Assembly (NCBI RefSeq): GCF_025665335.1
Contig: NZ_CP106869.1
Coordinates: 4,800,501-4,864,500, forward strand
Direction of reading: 5' to 3'
Length of the DNA stretch: 64,000 nucleotides
Origin: Xanthomonas sp. AM6
GTDB lineage: Bacteria > Pseudomonadota > Gammaproteobacteria > Xanthomonadales > Xanthomonadaceae
Position numbers and translations under genes: made by a program. This document shows positions 8,744 through 17,573 of the stretch, one piece after another. The notes beneath the pieces were generated by a model that did not search any database, had not been told where the DNA came from, and saw only the letters and a program-made list of their open reading frames with translations. How positions within the stretch are numbered: position 1 is the stretch's first letter; each line of letters starts with the position of its first letter.

Positions 8744-11700
8744 CAGCGCGCCTCCAGGGTCCGGAACGGCTTGCGCAGCACCACGCCGCCGGCGTCGTAG
8801 TTGTCGACGCGGCGGCCGTCCACGCGCACCTGCGTCGGCCGCGTGCGCGAGGGCCACACCACGCGCACCGCGGTGCCGGCGCGCAGCCCGCTGCCGAGTT
8901 CGATGCGCAGCACTTCGTCGCGCTGCCGCGCGCGCATGCTCAGCTGGCCATGGGCGGTGGGCAGGCGCTGCACCGACAGGCCGTCGCCGGCCAGCCAGGA
9001 CGGCGGCGCGCCCGGCAGCAGCACCAAGGCGTCGTCGCCTTCGTGCATCAGCATGCCGAACAGGGTGCGCGCGTACTCGGCGCCGATCCAGGTATGCGGC
9101 ATGTCGCCGAGGTAGCGCGGGAAGCGCAGCCGCGACTGCACCACCTCGGCCAGCACCTGCCATTCGAACGGGCGGCGGTCGCGCAGCATGTCCTGCAGCA
9201 GTTCGTCGGCGACCTGCGGCTGGTCCAGATGCACGTAGGTCAGCACGTTGCGCATCTCGTACGGCGAGTACGCCCACAGCGCGTTGGGCTGCTTGCGCTT
9301 GCGCACGTCGTCCAGGTAGCGGGCGAAGGTGGTGCGCAGGGCCTGCTCGGGCAGCAGGTCCTGCTGGCCGGTGGGGTCGAGCGCGATCGACACGCTGCTC
9401 GGGTCGCCGTCGCCCAGGTCGGCGGCGGCGGGGATGAAGTCGGCGCCCTTCCAGGCCATCGTGGCGCGGATCGAGGCGGCCAGCGAGGTGCGCAGCGCGG
9501 CGTACTGCTCGCGCGCCCAGGCCGCGGTCTGCGCATCGCCCAGCGACTCGGCCAGCCAGGCGCCGTCGTGCCAGCCCTTCAGCGCCCAGTAGTCGTCCCA
9601 GTAGCTGTGGGTGGGGCTGGAATAGCCTTCGTGGCTGATCGACGGCGCCAGGATGCCGCGGAAACGCTCCGGCGCCGGCTGCTCGGCCATGTAGCCGGGC
9701 ACCAGGGTGCGCTCGCGCAGCTGCTGCATGAACTGCATCGCCAGCTTCACCTTCGGCAGGTAGGCGCGCACGCTCTCCGGGCCGCCGTCCAGGCGCGCCA
9801 CGTCGGCGACCAGGGTGATGTACTCGCCCTGGCTGTCGTACTCCAGGTCCGAGCCGAAGCCGTCGTTGACGCTGCCGTCGTCGTTGAGGATCGGCGACAC
9901 CAGCCCGTTCGGGTGCACCGCGTGGTCGCTGTACCACTGCAGGTAGTCGCGGGCGACCTTGGCCTGGCCCATGCGCAGCAGCACCGCCGAGGTCGCCATG
10001 CCGTCGCGGATGAAGGAGCGGTTGTAGTTGCGCGGGCCGGGCTGCATCGCCGGGCCGGTCTGGTTGATCAGCATGTACGCGGCCTGCGCGCGCAGCATGT
10101 CGACCAGGCTGGCGTCGGGCAGGCTCAGACCGACGTTGCCGAGCCGCCGCTGCCAATCGGCGGAGACGCGCTCGGCCAGCGCATCGAAGCTGCGGCCGGG
10201 ATCGCGGCGGTCGGCACCGAGCAGCGCGGCGCGGTCCAGGGCCGGCGCCGGCGGCAGGCGGCCCTGCTTGTCGGCGTTGGCGGTGCCGAGCGGGAACGCC
10301 AGCACCACGTCCTGCTGCGCGCCCGGCGCCAGGGTCACCGCGTAGTTCAGCATCGCCGCGGCCAGGCCGTCGGCGTCGTGCGCCTGGCGTTGCGCCGGCA
10401 GCGTGCCGGCGGCGACGTGGCGGGTGATCTCGGTTTCCCCGTGCGCGCCGAACGCCTCGGCGCCGGCGCCGCTGGGCGGGCTCAGCGATTCCAGCAGCAG
10501 GCGCCCGTTGACGCGCACCGCGGCGTCCTCCACGGCCACGTCGTGGATCGGCGACAGGCCGCCGTTCTGCCACGGCGGGTTCATCTGCATCGGCCGCACC
10601 AGCAGCGACAGCGTGCCGCTGACCGGCGTGTTGCCGGTGTTGCGCAGGCGGTGGCGCAGCAGCGTCACCGGTTGCCCGTTGTGTTCGATCGCGAAGGTCT
10701 CGCTGCGCAGCTCCAGCCCCGGCTGCGGCGACCAGCGCACCGACGGCATCGGCTTCCAGCCGTCGCGCAGCGCATGGGTCAGCGCGTGGCCATCGGCACC
10801 GGCGGCGGCGCCGGACGCGTCGCGCCACAGCGGCTGCACCAGCGGCGCGCCCTTCCACGCCTCCAGGTTGCCGTACTCGTCGAAGATCGATTTCTGCCGG
10901 CCGGCGTGGATGCCGACCGCGGTCCAGTAGGTCTGCTGCATGTGCAGCGAGGCCGGGAACAGCGCGCGCGCGTCGCCGCGCTGCGCGGCGACCTGGTAGC
11001 GCTTCATCGGCGTCATCACCGCCTTGGGCCCGAGCAGGCGCAGGCGACGCAGCGCCGGCGCGGCGCCGCCGGGCGCGGCGTCCACGCGCAGGCGCAGCGC
11101 GCGCGCCTGGACCGGCGCGGTGCCGGCCAGGTAGGCGCTGTCGCTCTGCCCGGCCTGCGGGTCCTCGGCCAGCGTGCTCCAGCGGCCCGCGGCATCTTGC
11201 GCCTGCAGCCGCGCCGCGCCGTGCGCGCCGGCGAACTCGACGATCAGCCCGGTGCTGGCGAACGCGCGCGGGAACGCGATGTCCAGCTGCCGCGCCTGCG
11301 CGCCCTTGCCGGGCATCGCCACCGCCGCACCGCCCTGCCACAGCGCCGCCGCGTCGGCCGCCGACAGGCCCTGCAGGCGCGCGCTGGCCGCATCGCCCAG
11401 CGGTTCCATCTCGTAGATCGACACGCCCCAGTCGGCGGTGCGTTCGGGACTGGCCAGACGCAGATAGCGCGCGCGGCGCGGCGCGAAGAACAGCGTCTCG
11501 CTGCCGCCCATCGAGTCGGCCATGGTGTAGACCGTGTCCCAGCGCTGGCCGTCGTTGGAGGCCTGCAGCAGGAAGCCTTCCGGATTGGCGGTGTCCCATT
11601 GCAGGTGCACGCCGCCGACCCGCGCCACGCGGCCCAGGTCGACCTGGAACCAATGCCCGGGGCTGAAGGCGCCGCCGGTGCGGGTGGTGGCATCGCCGTC

Positions 11701-11901
11701 GATCAGGTACTCGATCGCCTGCGCCTTGACCTGGCTGGAGGAACTGGAGGCGCGCCACGTGTCGCGCGGCGGCAAACGGCCGTCCTGCGCCTGCACTGGC
11801 AGGGCCATGGCGAACCCGCACAGGAGGCCGGCCAACGCCAAGCCACGGCGGCCAATGCCACCGTGACCCAGCGCTCGGAAGATGTCTGAACTGTATCGCA
11901 C
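8740..11901 (-). CDS. Secreted discoidin-domain protein with six-hairpin glycosidase-like catalytic domain
   Basis: 1053 residues. A signal peptide ending 'ALPVQAQ' (about residue 39) is followed by an F5/8 type C (discoidin, CBM32-like) domain at about 45-170, a middle beta-rich region, and an (alpha/alpha)6 barrel region from roughly 600 to 950 ('NYNRSFIRDGMATSAVLL', 'SYWDDYWALKGW'). The architecture fits a periplasmic or surface glycoside hydrolase working on a branched or decorated glycan; I cannot name the GH family or substrate. The start is GTG 11901, with a G-rich stretch just upstream and a LacI-type operator 56 bp before it. A longer frame to 12204 would put that operator inside the gene. 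First gene of the minus-strand locus; its stop overlaps lacI. Confidence 0.75.
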   Translation of the reverse strand: MRYSSDIFRALGHGGIGRRGLALAGLLCGFAMALPVQAQDGRLPPRDTWRASSSSSQVKAQAIEYLIDGDATTRTGGAFSPGHWFQVDLGRVARVGGVHLQWDTANPEGFLLQASNDGQRWDTVYTMADSMGGSETLFFAPRRARYLRLASPERTADWGVSIYEMEPLGDAASARLQGLSAADAAALWQGGAAVAMPGKGAQARQLDIAFPRAFASTGLIVEFAGAHGAARLQAQDAAGRWSTLAEDPQAGQSDSAYLAGTAPVQARALRLRVDAAPGGAAPALRRLRLLGPKAVMTPMKRYQVAAQRGDARALFPASLHMQQTYWTAVGIHAGRQKSIFDEYGNLEAWKGAPLVQPLWRDASGAAAGADGHALTHALRDGWKPMPSVRWSPQPGLELRSETFAIEHNGQPVTLLRHRLRNTGNTPVSGTLSLLVRPMQMNPPWQNGGLSPIHDVAVEDAAVRVNGRLLLESLSPPSGAGAEAFGAHGETEITRHVAAGTLPAQRQAHDADGLAAAMLNYAVTLAPGAQQDVVLAFPLGTANADKQGRLPPAPALDRAALLGADRRDPGRSFDALAERVSADWQRRLGNVGLSLPDASLVDMLRAQAAYMLINQTGPAMQPGPRNYNRSFIRDGMATSAVLLRMGQAKVARDYLQWYSDHAVHPNGLVSPILNDDGSVNDGFGSDLEYDSQGEYITLVADVARLDGGPESVRAYLPKVKLAMQFMQQLRERTLVPGYMAEQPAPERFRGILAPSISHEGYSSPTHSYWDDYWALKGWHDGAWLAESLGDAQTAAWAREQYAALRTSLAASIRATMAWKGADFIPAAADLGDGDPSSVSIALDPTGQQDLLPEQALRTTFARYLDDVRKRKQPNALWAYSPYEMRNVLTYVHLDQPQVADELLQDMLRDRRPFEWQVLAEVVQSRLRFPRYLGDMPHTWIGAEYARTLFGMLMHEGDDALVLLPGAPPSWLAGDGLSVQRLPTAHGQLSMRARQRDEVLRIELGSGLRAGTAVRVVWPSRTRPTQVRVDGRRVDNYDAGGVVLRKPFRTLEARW

Positions 11902-11956
11902 TGGGACCCCCGTCCAGCACCACCTCAAGCTGAGGTGGGCGGACGGTAACAGCAAC

Positions 11957-11970
11957 TGCAAGCGGTTACA
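11957..11970 (-). promoter_or_regulatory. LacI-type operator upstream of the glycosidase locus
   Basis: On the minus strand this reads TGTAACCGCTTGCA, matching the common LacI/GalR operator pattern TGnAAnCGnTTnCA in all specified positions. It lies 56 bp upstream of the first gene of a locus that encodes its own LacI protein, so repression by that protein is the simplest reading. Confidence 0.6.
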
Positions 11971-12194
11971 TGATGCGCCGCAACATTGCGCAATGTGGCG
12001 GCACGCTGTGCGATACGCCGACATCGCACCGACAGGGTTGTCCCGGCGGTGCCGATCGAGCCAGAAATTGTCCCGGCGCGACATCGGCGCCGGCCGCCGC
12101 AATCGCCACGCCGCGCCGCCGCGGGCGCGCGGCTTGCCGGAATCGCGCGCGCCCAGCAAGATGCGGAACGTTTTGGGGAAACGAGCCAGCACCG

Positions 12195-13139
12195 ATGCCG
12201 CCACGACCGATCCGGCTCACGCCCATGCATGTCGTTCCTGCGCTGCTGCTGGCCATGCTGGCGCTGGCCGGTTGCAAGCGCAGCCCCGCCGAACTGCCCG
12301 GCGCCAGCGCCGAACCGGCCACGGCCGTGCGCGAACTGGCGCGCGCGCTGCAACGCAACGACCTGGCCGGCTATGCCCGCGCCGCGGTCCCACCCGAGCA
12401 CTACCAGCGCCTGCAACAGGCCTGGCGCGAGGACCGCAGCCGCTGGCCGCTGACCGAGCTGCCGCTGGCCGAACGCCTGCCCTCGGCGCTCGACACCCTG
12501 GCCGCGCCGGACGCCGAGCGCCAGCTGCAGCGGGCGTTCGATGCGCAGTTCGGCGGCCAGGCGGCGAGCCTGCGCCAGGCCGCGCACTCGCTGGGCCTGT
12601 TCGGCGTGCAGTACCTGCGCAACCAGGGCGACTACACGCCGGAGCAGCGCGGCCACTACGTGCAGCTGGTGCAGGCGCTGAGCGGCTGGGCCGAGCACGC
12701 GCCGCTGTCCGAGCGCAAGCGCGCGCAGGCGGCGATCGCCCGGCTCAGCGGCGCCGCGCGCCGCACCGGCCTGCGCAGCGATGCCGACCTGCACGGCCTG
12801 GGCATGGAGCAGAGTCTGGTCCGGCTCGGCCCGTTCCTGGCCGACCTGAAGACGGTGCTGGCCAGCTACGGCCTGGACCTGGACGCCAGCGCGCGCGAAC
12901 TGCGCACCGGGCTGGTCAGCCAGCAGGGCGACCAGGCGGTGGTGCGCATCCAGTACCCGCTGGGCAGCGCGCAGATCGACACCACCGCGGTGCTGGTGCG
13001 CCGCCAGGGCCACTGGTACCTGCGCGATACCCTGCACGACGTGGACACCCTGCTGGCCGCCGCCGCGGTACCGATCGCGGCCCCTGCCGAGGCCCCGGCG
13101 GCGCCTGCCGCCGACCCCGCGCTGCCGGCTAAGCGATAA
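12195..13139 (+). CDS. Lipoprotein of unknown function upstream of plsB
   Basis: 314 residues. The lipoprotein signal ends in 'LALAGC', so the mature protein should be membrane-anchored. The body is helical and Ala/Arg-rich with a C-terminal region containing 'TAVLVRRQGHWYLRDTLHDVD', a pattern of beta strands seen in small ligand-binding or DUF4878-like domains, and a low-complexity Ala/Pro tail. I do not recognise a characterised family. ATG 12195 is chosen because 'GGGGAAACGAG' precedes it by nine bases and it supplies positive charges before the hydrophobic segment; ATG 12225 is an alternative. Its TAA overlaps the ATG of plsB by one base (TAATG), so the two are translationally coupled. 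Confidence 0.7.
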   Translation: MPPRPIRLTPMHVVPALLLAMLALAGCKRSPAELPGASAEPATAVRELARALQRNDLAGYARAAVPPEHYQRLQQAWREDRSRWPLTELPLAERLPSALDTLAAPDAERQLQRAFDAQFGGQAASLRQAAHSLGLFGVQYLRNQGDYTPEQRGHYVQLVQALSGWAEHAPLSERKRAQAAIARLSGAARRTGLRSDADLHGLGMEQSLVRLGPFLADLKTVLASYGLDLDASARELRTGLVSQQGDQAVVRIQYPLGSAQIDTTAVLVRRQGHWYLRDTLHDVDTLLAAAAVPIAAPAEAPAAPAADPALPAKR

Positions 13140-15811
13140 TGACGCCGATGCCAGAACAAAATCCCCTCCCCTTCCCCGACGACGCCGCGGGCACGCGCGC
13201 CCCGGATCCGGCGCATGCGCCCATCCCCCCGGCCAGCGGCGACGCCGCCGCCAGCGGGCCGCAGGCGCCCGCCGCGGCGGCGCTGCCGGTGCCGGCGGCC
13301 GCCACGCGCAGCGCCAAGCGGCCGCTGTGGGCGCGCCTGCTCGGGCGCCTGGCCGATCCGTGGCTGGGGCTGAACATCGAACCGGCCGAACCCGGCCAGT
13401 ACGACGACGGCCGCCCGGTGGTCTACGTGTTGGAGGACTACGGCCTGTCCAACGCGCTGATCCTGGACAAGGCCTGCCGCGAGGCCGGCCTGCCGTCGCC
13501 GCTGGTACCGCTGCCCGGCGACCCGCTGGGGCGCAAGCGCGCCTACCTAGCGCTGTCGCGGCGCAGCAGCAACAACGCGCTGATCCCCGAGCAGCGCGGC
13601 GCCAAGACCCATTCCGATTCGCTGGCCAAGCTGCTGCAGGCGCATCGCGAGCGCCCGGACCTGGACATCCACCTGGTGCCGGTGTCGATCTTCGTCGGCC
13701 GCGCCCCGGACAAGCAGAGCGGCTGGTTCGCGGTGCTGTTCTCGGAGAACTGGGCGCTGGTCGGTAGCTTCCGGCGCCTGCTCGGCGTGCTGCTCAACGG
13801 CCGCAGCACCATCGTGCGCTTCGCCCCGCCGGTGTCGATGCGGCAGACGGTGGACGAAGGACTGCCGCCCGAACGCACCGTGCGCAAGCTGCAGCGCGTG
13901 CTGCGCACCCATTTCCGCCGCATCCGCGAGGCGGTGATCGGCCCGGACCTGTCCACCCGGCGCCTGCTGGTGGACCAGGTGCTGGCGTCCGAGCCGGTGC
14001 GCGAGGCGATCGCCGCGCAGGCCAAGCGCGACAACAGCAAGCCGATGGACGCCTGGCGCAAGGCCCACGCCTACGCCTGGGAGATCGCCGCGGACTACTC
14101 CAGCCCGGTGGTGCGCTCGGCCAGCTTCCTGCTCACCCACGTGTGGAACCGCATCTACGCCGGCGTGCTGGTGCACCACCTGGACAAGCTGAAGGAGGCC
14201 GCGCCCGGACACGAAGTGATCTACGTGCCCAGCCACCGCAGCCACATGGACTACCTGCTGCTGAGCTACCTGCTGTACGAACGCGGCATCGTGCCGCCGC
14301 ACATCGTGGCCGGCATCAACCTCAACCTGCCGGTGGTCGGCACCTTGCTGCGCAAGGGCGGCGCGTTCTTCATCCGCCGCTCGATCAAGGGCAACGCGCT
14401 GTATTCGGCGGTGCTCAGCGAATACGTGGCGCAGCTGGTGGCCGGCGGCTACTCGATCGAGTACTTCGTGGAGGGCGGGCGCTCGCGCACCGGCCGGCTG
14501 CTGCAGCCCAAGGGCGGCATGATCGCGATGACCCTGCGCGCGTTCCTGCGCCAGCCGCGCAAGCCGGTGCTGTTCCAGCCGATCTACGTCGGCTACGAGA
14601 AGCTGATGGAAGGCAACAGCTACCTCGACGAACTCAGCGGCCGGCCGAAGGAGAAGGAATCGATCTGGGGCCTGCTGTGGAGCATCCCCAAGGTGCTCAA
14701 ACAGAACTACGGCCAGGTGGTGGTGAACTTCGGCGAGCCGATCGCGCTGAGCCAGGTGCTGGCGCAGCGCGCGCCGGAGTGGGACGGCCAGCCGCTGGGC
14801 GAGGACGAGAAGCCGGGCTGGTTGAACGGCACCGTCGATGCGCTGGCGCAGCAGATCCAGGTGCACGTCAACGCCGCCGCCGACGTCAATCCGGTCAACC
14901 TGCTGGCGCTGGCGCTGCTGTCCACGCCCAAGCACGCGATGGGCGAGGCCGACCTGATCGCGCAGATCGAACTGTGCAAGAAGCTGCTGGCCGAACTGCC
15001 GTACTCCAACCGGGTCACCGTCACCCCGCATTCGCCCGAGCGCATCATCGCCCACGCCGAGGAGATCAACGTGCTGACCCGCACGCCGCATCCGCTCGGC
15101 GACGTGCTCAGCGTCAACGGCGACAACGCGGTGCTGCTGAGCTACTTCCGCAACAACGTGCTGCACCTGTTCACCGCGTCCTCCTGGGTGGCGTGCTGCT
15201 TCCAGAACAACCGCCGCATGAGCCGCGCCGGGCTGCTGCGGCTGGGCCGCACGGTGTACCCGTTCCTGCAGGCCGAGCTGTTCCTGCCGTGGAGCGAGGA
15301 CCAGTTCGCCGAGCGCATCGAGCGCACCATCGAGGTGTTCGTGCGCGAGGGGCTGCTGCTGCAGGTCAACGACGACGACGGCGGCCTGCTGGCGCGCAAC
15401 ACCGGGCAGACCGACGAGGTGTTCCGCCTGCGCGCCATCGGGCATTCGCTGCAGCAGGCGTTCGAGCGCTACTACATCGCCATTTCGGTGCTGGTCAAGA
15501 ACGGCCCCGGCAAGCTCGGCGCCGGCGAACTGGAGAGCCTGTGCCAGCAGGCGGCGCAGCGCCTGAGCCTGCTGTACGCCCCGGCCGCGCCGGAGTTCTT
15601 CGACAAGACCCTGTTCCGCGGCTTCATCCAGAAGCTGCGCGAACTGAAGCTGGTGTGGCCGGACGAGAACAGCAAGCTGGTGTTCGACGAGCGGCTGGAC
15701 GCGTGGGCCAAGGACGCCAAGTTCATCCTCGGCCGCGAACTGCGCCACACCATCGAGCGGGTCAGCCCGGAAGCGGCCAAGCCGGAAGAGCCGGCGGTGC
15801 CGCAGGATTGA
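13139..15811 (+). CDS. plsB: Glycerol-3-phosphate 1-O-acyltransferase
   Basis: 890 residues, somewhat longer than E. coli PlsB (about 807), with an Ala/Pro-rich N-terminal extension. It transfers the first acyl chain to sn-glycerol-3-phosphate at the inner membrane in phospholipid synthesis. The acyltransferase block I motif H(x)4D is present as 'HRSHMD' (366-371). The others follow in order: 'GGAFFIRRS', 'EGGRSRTG' (from 445) and 'VLFQPIYVGYEKL'. The C-terminal helical domain is complete. It follows a lipoprotein gene with a 1-bp overlap. A near-perfect repeat hairpin lies 80 bp downstream and may end the transcript. Confidence 0.95.
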   Translation: MTPMPEQNPLPFPDDAAGTRAPDPAHAPIPPASGDAAASGPQAPAAAALPVPAAATRSAKRPLWARLLGRLADPWLGLNIEPAEPGQYDDGRPVVYVLEDYGLSNALILDKACREAGLPSPLVPLPGDPLGRKRAYLALSRRSSNNALIPEQRGAKTHSDSLAKLLQAHRERPDLDIHLVPVSIFVGRAPDKQSGWFAVLFSENWALVGSFRRLLGVLLNGRSTIVRFAPPVSMRQTVDEGLPPERTVRKLQRVLRTHFRRIREAVIGPDLSTRRLLVDQVLASEPVREAIAAQAKRDNSKPMDAWRKAHAYAWEIAADYSSPVVRSASFLLTHVWNRIYAGVLVHHLDKLKEAAPGHEVIYVPSHRSHMDYLLLSYLLYERGIVPPHIVAGINLNLPVVGTLLRKGGAFFIRRSIKGNALYSAVLSEYVAQLVAGGYSIEYFVEGGRSRTGRLLQPKGGMIAMTLRAFLRQPRKPVLFQPIYVGYEKLMEGNSYLDELSGRPKEKESIWGLLWSIPKVLKQNYGQVVVNFGEPIALSQVLAQRAPEWDGQPLGEDEKPGWLNGTVDALAQQIQVHVNAAADVNPVNLLALALLSTPKHAMGEADLIAQIELCKKLLAELPYSNRVTVTPHSPERIIAHAEEINVLTRTPHPLGDVLSVNGDNAVLLSYFRNNVLHLFTASSWVACCFQNNRRMSRAGLLRLGRTVYPFLQAELFLPWSEDQFAERIERTIEVFVREGLLLQVNDDDGGLLARNTGQTDEVFRLRAIGHSLQQAFERYYIAISVLVKNGPGKLGAGELESLCQQAAQRLSLLYAPAAPEFFDKTLFRGFIQKLRELKLVWPDENSKLVFDERLDAWAKDAKFILGRELRHTIERVSPEAAKPEEPAVPQD

Positions 15812-15889
15812 AGTGGCTGCGGTGGCAGTGGCTCTGTCGGGCCCGTGCGGGATGCGGCTGGCGTGCTCGCTTCGCTCTCGGCACGTGAC

Positions 15890-15957
15890 TGTAGGAGCGA
15901 CTTCAGTCGCGACGGGCTCTACCGGTAAGGCCTGTCGCGACTGAAGTCGCTCCTACA
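15890..15957. repeat. Inverted pair of xanthomonad REP-like elements
   Basis: Two 24-base copies (15890-15913 and 15934-15957) of the element with core 'GGAGCGACTTCAGTCGC' lie in opposite orientation around a 20-base spacer. The arms are perfect reverse complements, so RNA or single-stranded DNA can form a 24-bp stem. It lies between the convergent plsB and DUF488 genes, a usual position for such elements. Confidence 0.85.
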
Positions 15958-15992
15958 CAGGTGGCATCGTCGGCGTCGCCGGACCCGCTGGC

Positions 15993-16571
15993 TCAGCCGC
16001 CGAACAGATCGCCGGTGACCGAGCCGGCCGGCGGGGCGTCCGGCGGATAGACCAGTTGCCCCTGCGCATCGGCGCGCGCGGCGGGATTGAGGGTGGCCGG
16101 TTCGCGGCGCTTGGCGTCGATCAGGTGGATCACCGGGTGGCCGTGGTGCAGCAGGTGGTCGCAGATGATCTGGCGATGGCACTGGCGCCAGTAGGCCTCG
16201 GCGCACATCACCGCGCATGCGCCGCGGCTGCCGAGCGCGCGCAGCTGTGCGAACGCCTCGCCGAACTCGGCGCCCAGCGCGTAGTCGGCGTAGTTGTGGA
16301 AGCTGACACTGCGCCAATGGCCGTTGCGCTGTGGGTCCACGCCGGGCTGCTTGCCGCGGCGTCCGCCCAACGCACGGAAATGCTGGTAGCCGATGCCTTC
16401 GGCGGCCAGCGTGCGCGCCAGCGCGCTGCCGTCGAACTGCGGGAAGCGCCGCGAATACGGAAACGCGCGCACGTCGGCCAACTGCGTGACCTGCGCGCCG
16501 CGCAGGATCTCCAGGAACTCGTCCAGCGGCCGCGTGGAATGGCCGATGCTGAAGAACGTCGCCGCGCTCAC
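15993..16571 (-). CDS. DUF488 family protein
   Basis: 192 residues. It matches the DUF488 family through its N-terminal 'FFSIGHSTRPLDEFLEIL' and 'LADVRAFPYSRRFPQF' and the later 'VMCAEAYWRQCHRQIICDHL', where conserved Cys and His residues cluster. The function of the family is not established. The start is GTG 16571, overlapping the stop of the upstream DUF465 gene as GTGA; no ATG is available between them. The two genes therefore form a small coupled unit on the minus strand. Confidence 0.85.
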   Translation of the reverse strand: MSAATFFSIGHSTRPLDEFLEILRGAQVTQLADVRAFPYSRRFPQFDGSALARTLAAEGIGYQHFRALGGRRGKQPGVDPQRNGHWRSVSFHNYADYALGAEFGEAFAQLRALGSRGACAVMCAEAYWRQCHRQIICDHLLHHGHPVIHLIDAKRREPATLNPAARADAQGQLVYPPDAPPAGSVTGDLFGG

Positions 16572-16762
16572 GCCGGTTCGTCGGGAATCAGCAGGTTTTC
16601 CAGGCGCATGATGCAGTCCTTGAGCTGCAGCTTGCGCTTCTTCAGCCGCTTGGCCTGCAGTTCGTCGTCGAGGTTGGCCGGGGTCCGCTGGATCTGTTCG
16701 TCGAGCGCACGGTGCTCGCGACGCAGGGCGTCGATGCGCAGGGAGATCTCGGCGGGCGTCAT
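16568..16762 (-). CDS. Small DUF465 / YdcH-like protein
   Basis: 64 residues, mostly one charged helical hairpin ('RIDALRREHRALDEQIQ', then 'KRLKKRKLQLKDCIMRLE'). This is the typical size and shape of the DUF465 (YdcH) family, whose role is unknown. The start could be ATG 16762 or GTG 16771; the ATG is taken because it gives the usual family N-terminus. It overlaps the following DUF488 gene by four bases (GTGA), so coupled translation is expected. Confidence 0.8.
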   Translation of the reverse strand: MTPAEISLRIDALRREHRALDEQIQRTPANLDDELQAKRLKKRKLQLKDCIMRLENLLIPDEPA

Positions 16763-16940
16763 GTCTTCCACGAGGCCCGAGCATACACAGGCGACGGGGC
16801 TGCCGTCACCGTGCCGCCGCCGCGGCGCTTTGTCGGCGGTGCGGTTGCCGGCACAATGCACGCGGCGCCGCGGCGGAGGCGGCGCCATTCCCATCGTCCG
16901 CATCACCGGCGGCAGGATCGCCGCCCGGAAAGGAGTCTCC

Positions 16941-17519
16941 ATGCGTTTGCGCCCTTCCCTGTTGGTTCTCGCCCTCGCCGCGGGCACGGCCGCTCCCGGC
17001 CTGGCCGCCGCGGCCGACGCCAAGTACGACGGCTTCCTGTGCTGCAACATGCGCAGCGACGGCAGCTGGATCAGCGACAGCAACTATGCCGAGAACGGCA
17101 AGAAGGTGATTCCCGCCGGCACCCCGGTCAAGGTCACCGGCTACGGCCGCTACCGGGTCAACGTGCTGATCGACGGCCAGAAGCAGTCGATCGGCAACGA
17201 CTACAGCCGCGACCTGGACAACGAGGCCTTCGCCCGGCGCTACGTGGTCGCGCAGGATCCCAGGCTCAAGCTGGCGGCGTATCCGGCGAAGATCCGCGAG
17301 GCGATCGGCAGCAGCCGCGTCACCAAGGGCATGACCCGCGAACAGACGCTGATGGCACTGGGCTACCCGATCAGCAGCGAGAACCCGAACCTGGACAGCG
17401 CCCTGTGGCGCTACTGGCGGACCAGCTTCGGCGAGTTCCAGGTGTCCTTCGACGGCGCCGGCAAGATCGACAAGGTCACCGCCGATCCGCAGACCCAGAA
17501 CCTGGTGTGGATGCCGTAA
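16941..17519 (+). CDS. Secreted protein with C-terminal BamE/SmpA-like fold, unknown function
   Basis: 192 residues with a clear signal peptide (cleavage near 'GLAAAADA'). The C-terminal half contains 'VTKGMTREQTLMALGYPISSENPNLDSALWRYW' split over the usual helix-then-strand pattern of SmpA/OmlA (BamE-like) domains, followed by 'FQVSFDGAGKIDKV'. The N-terminal half has 'GFLCCNMRSDGSW' and an SH3-like stretch 'IPAGTPVKVTGYG'. Such proteins sit in the periplasm or on the outer membrane, but no specific role is known. The start has an excellent ribosome-binding site (GGAAAGGAG, 7-8 bases before ATG). It is a single gene between convergent and divergent neighbours. Confidence 0.75.
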   Translation: MRLRPSLLVLALAAGTAAPGLAAAADAKYDGFLCCNMRSDGSWISDSNYAENGKKVIPAGTPVKVTGYGRYRVNVLIDGQKQSIGNDYSRDLDNEAFARRYVVAQDPRLKLAAYPAKIREAIGSSRVTKGMTREQTLMALGYPISSENPNLDSALWRYWRTSFGEFQVSFDGAGKIDKVTADPQTQNLVWMP

Positions 17520-17573
17520 GCCGGCCGCGCCGGCGCGCACGCGCGTATCGCGCGCGGACGCCTCCGCGCGCGA

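Noticed and set aside
8722-11889. A 1055-codon plus-strand frame opposite the discoidin glycosidase
   Set aside because: No ribosome-binding site or domain; it mirrors the real gene almost exactly.
11902-12204. N-terminal extension of the glycosidase to 12204
   Set aside because: It would include the LacI-type operator inside the gene and place about 100 residues before the signal peptide.
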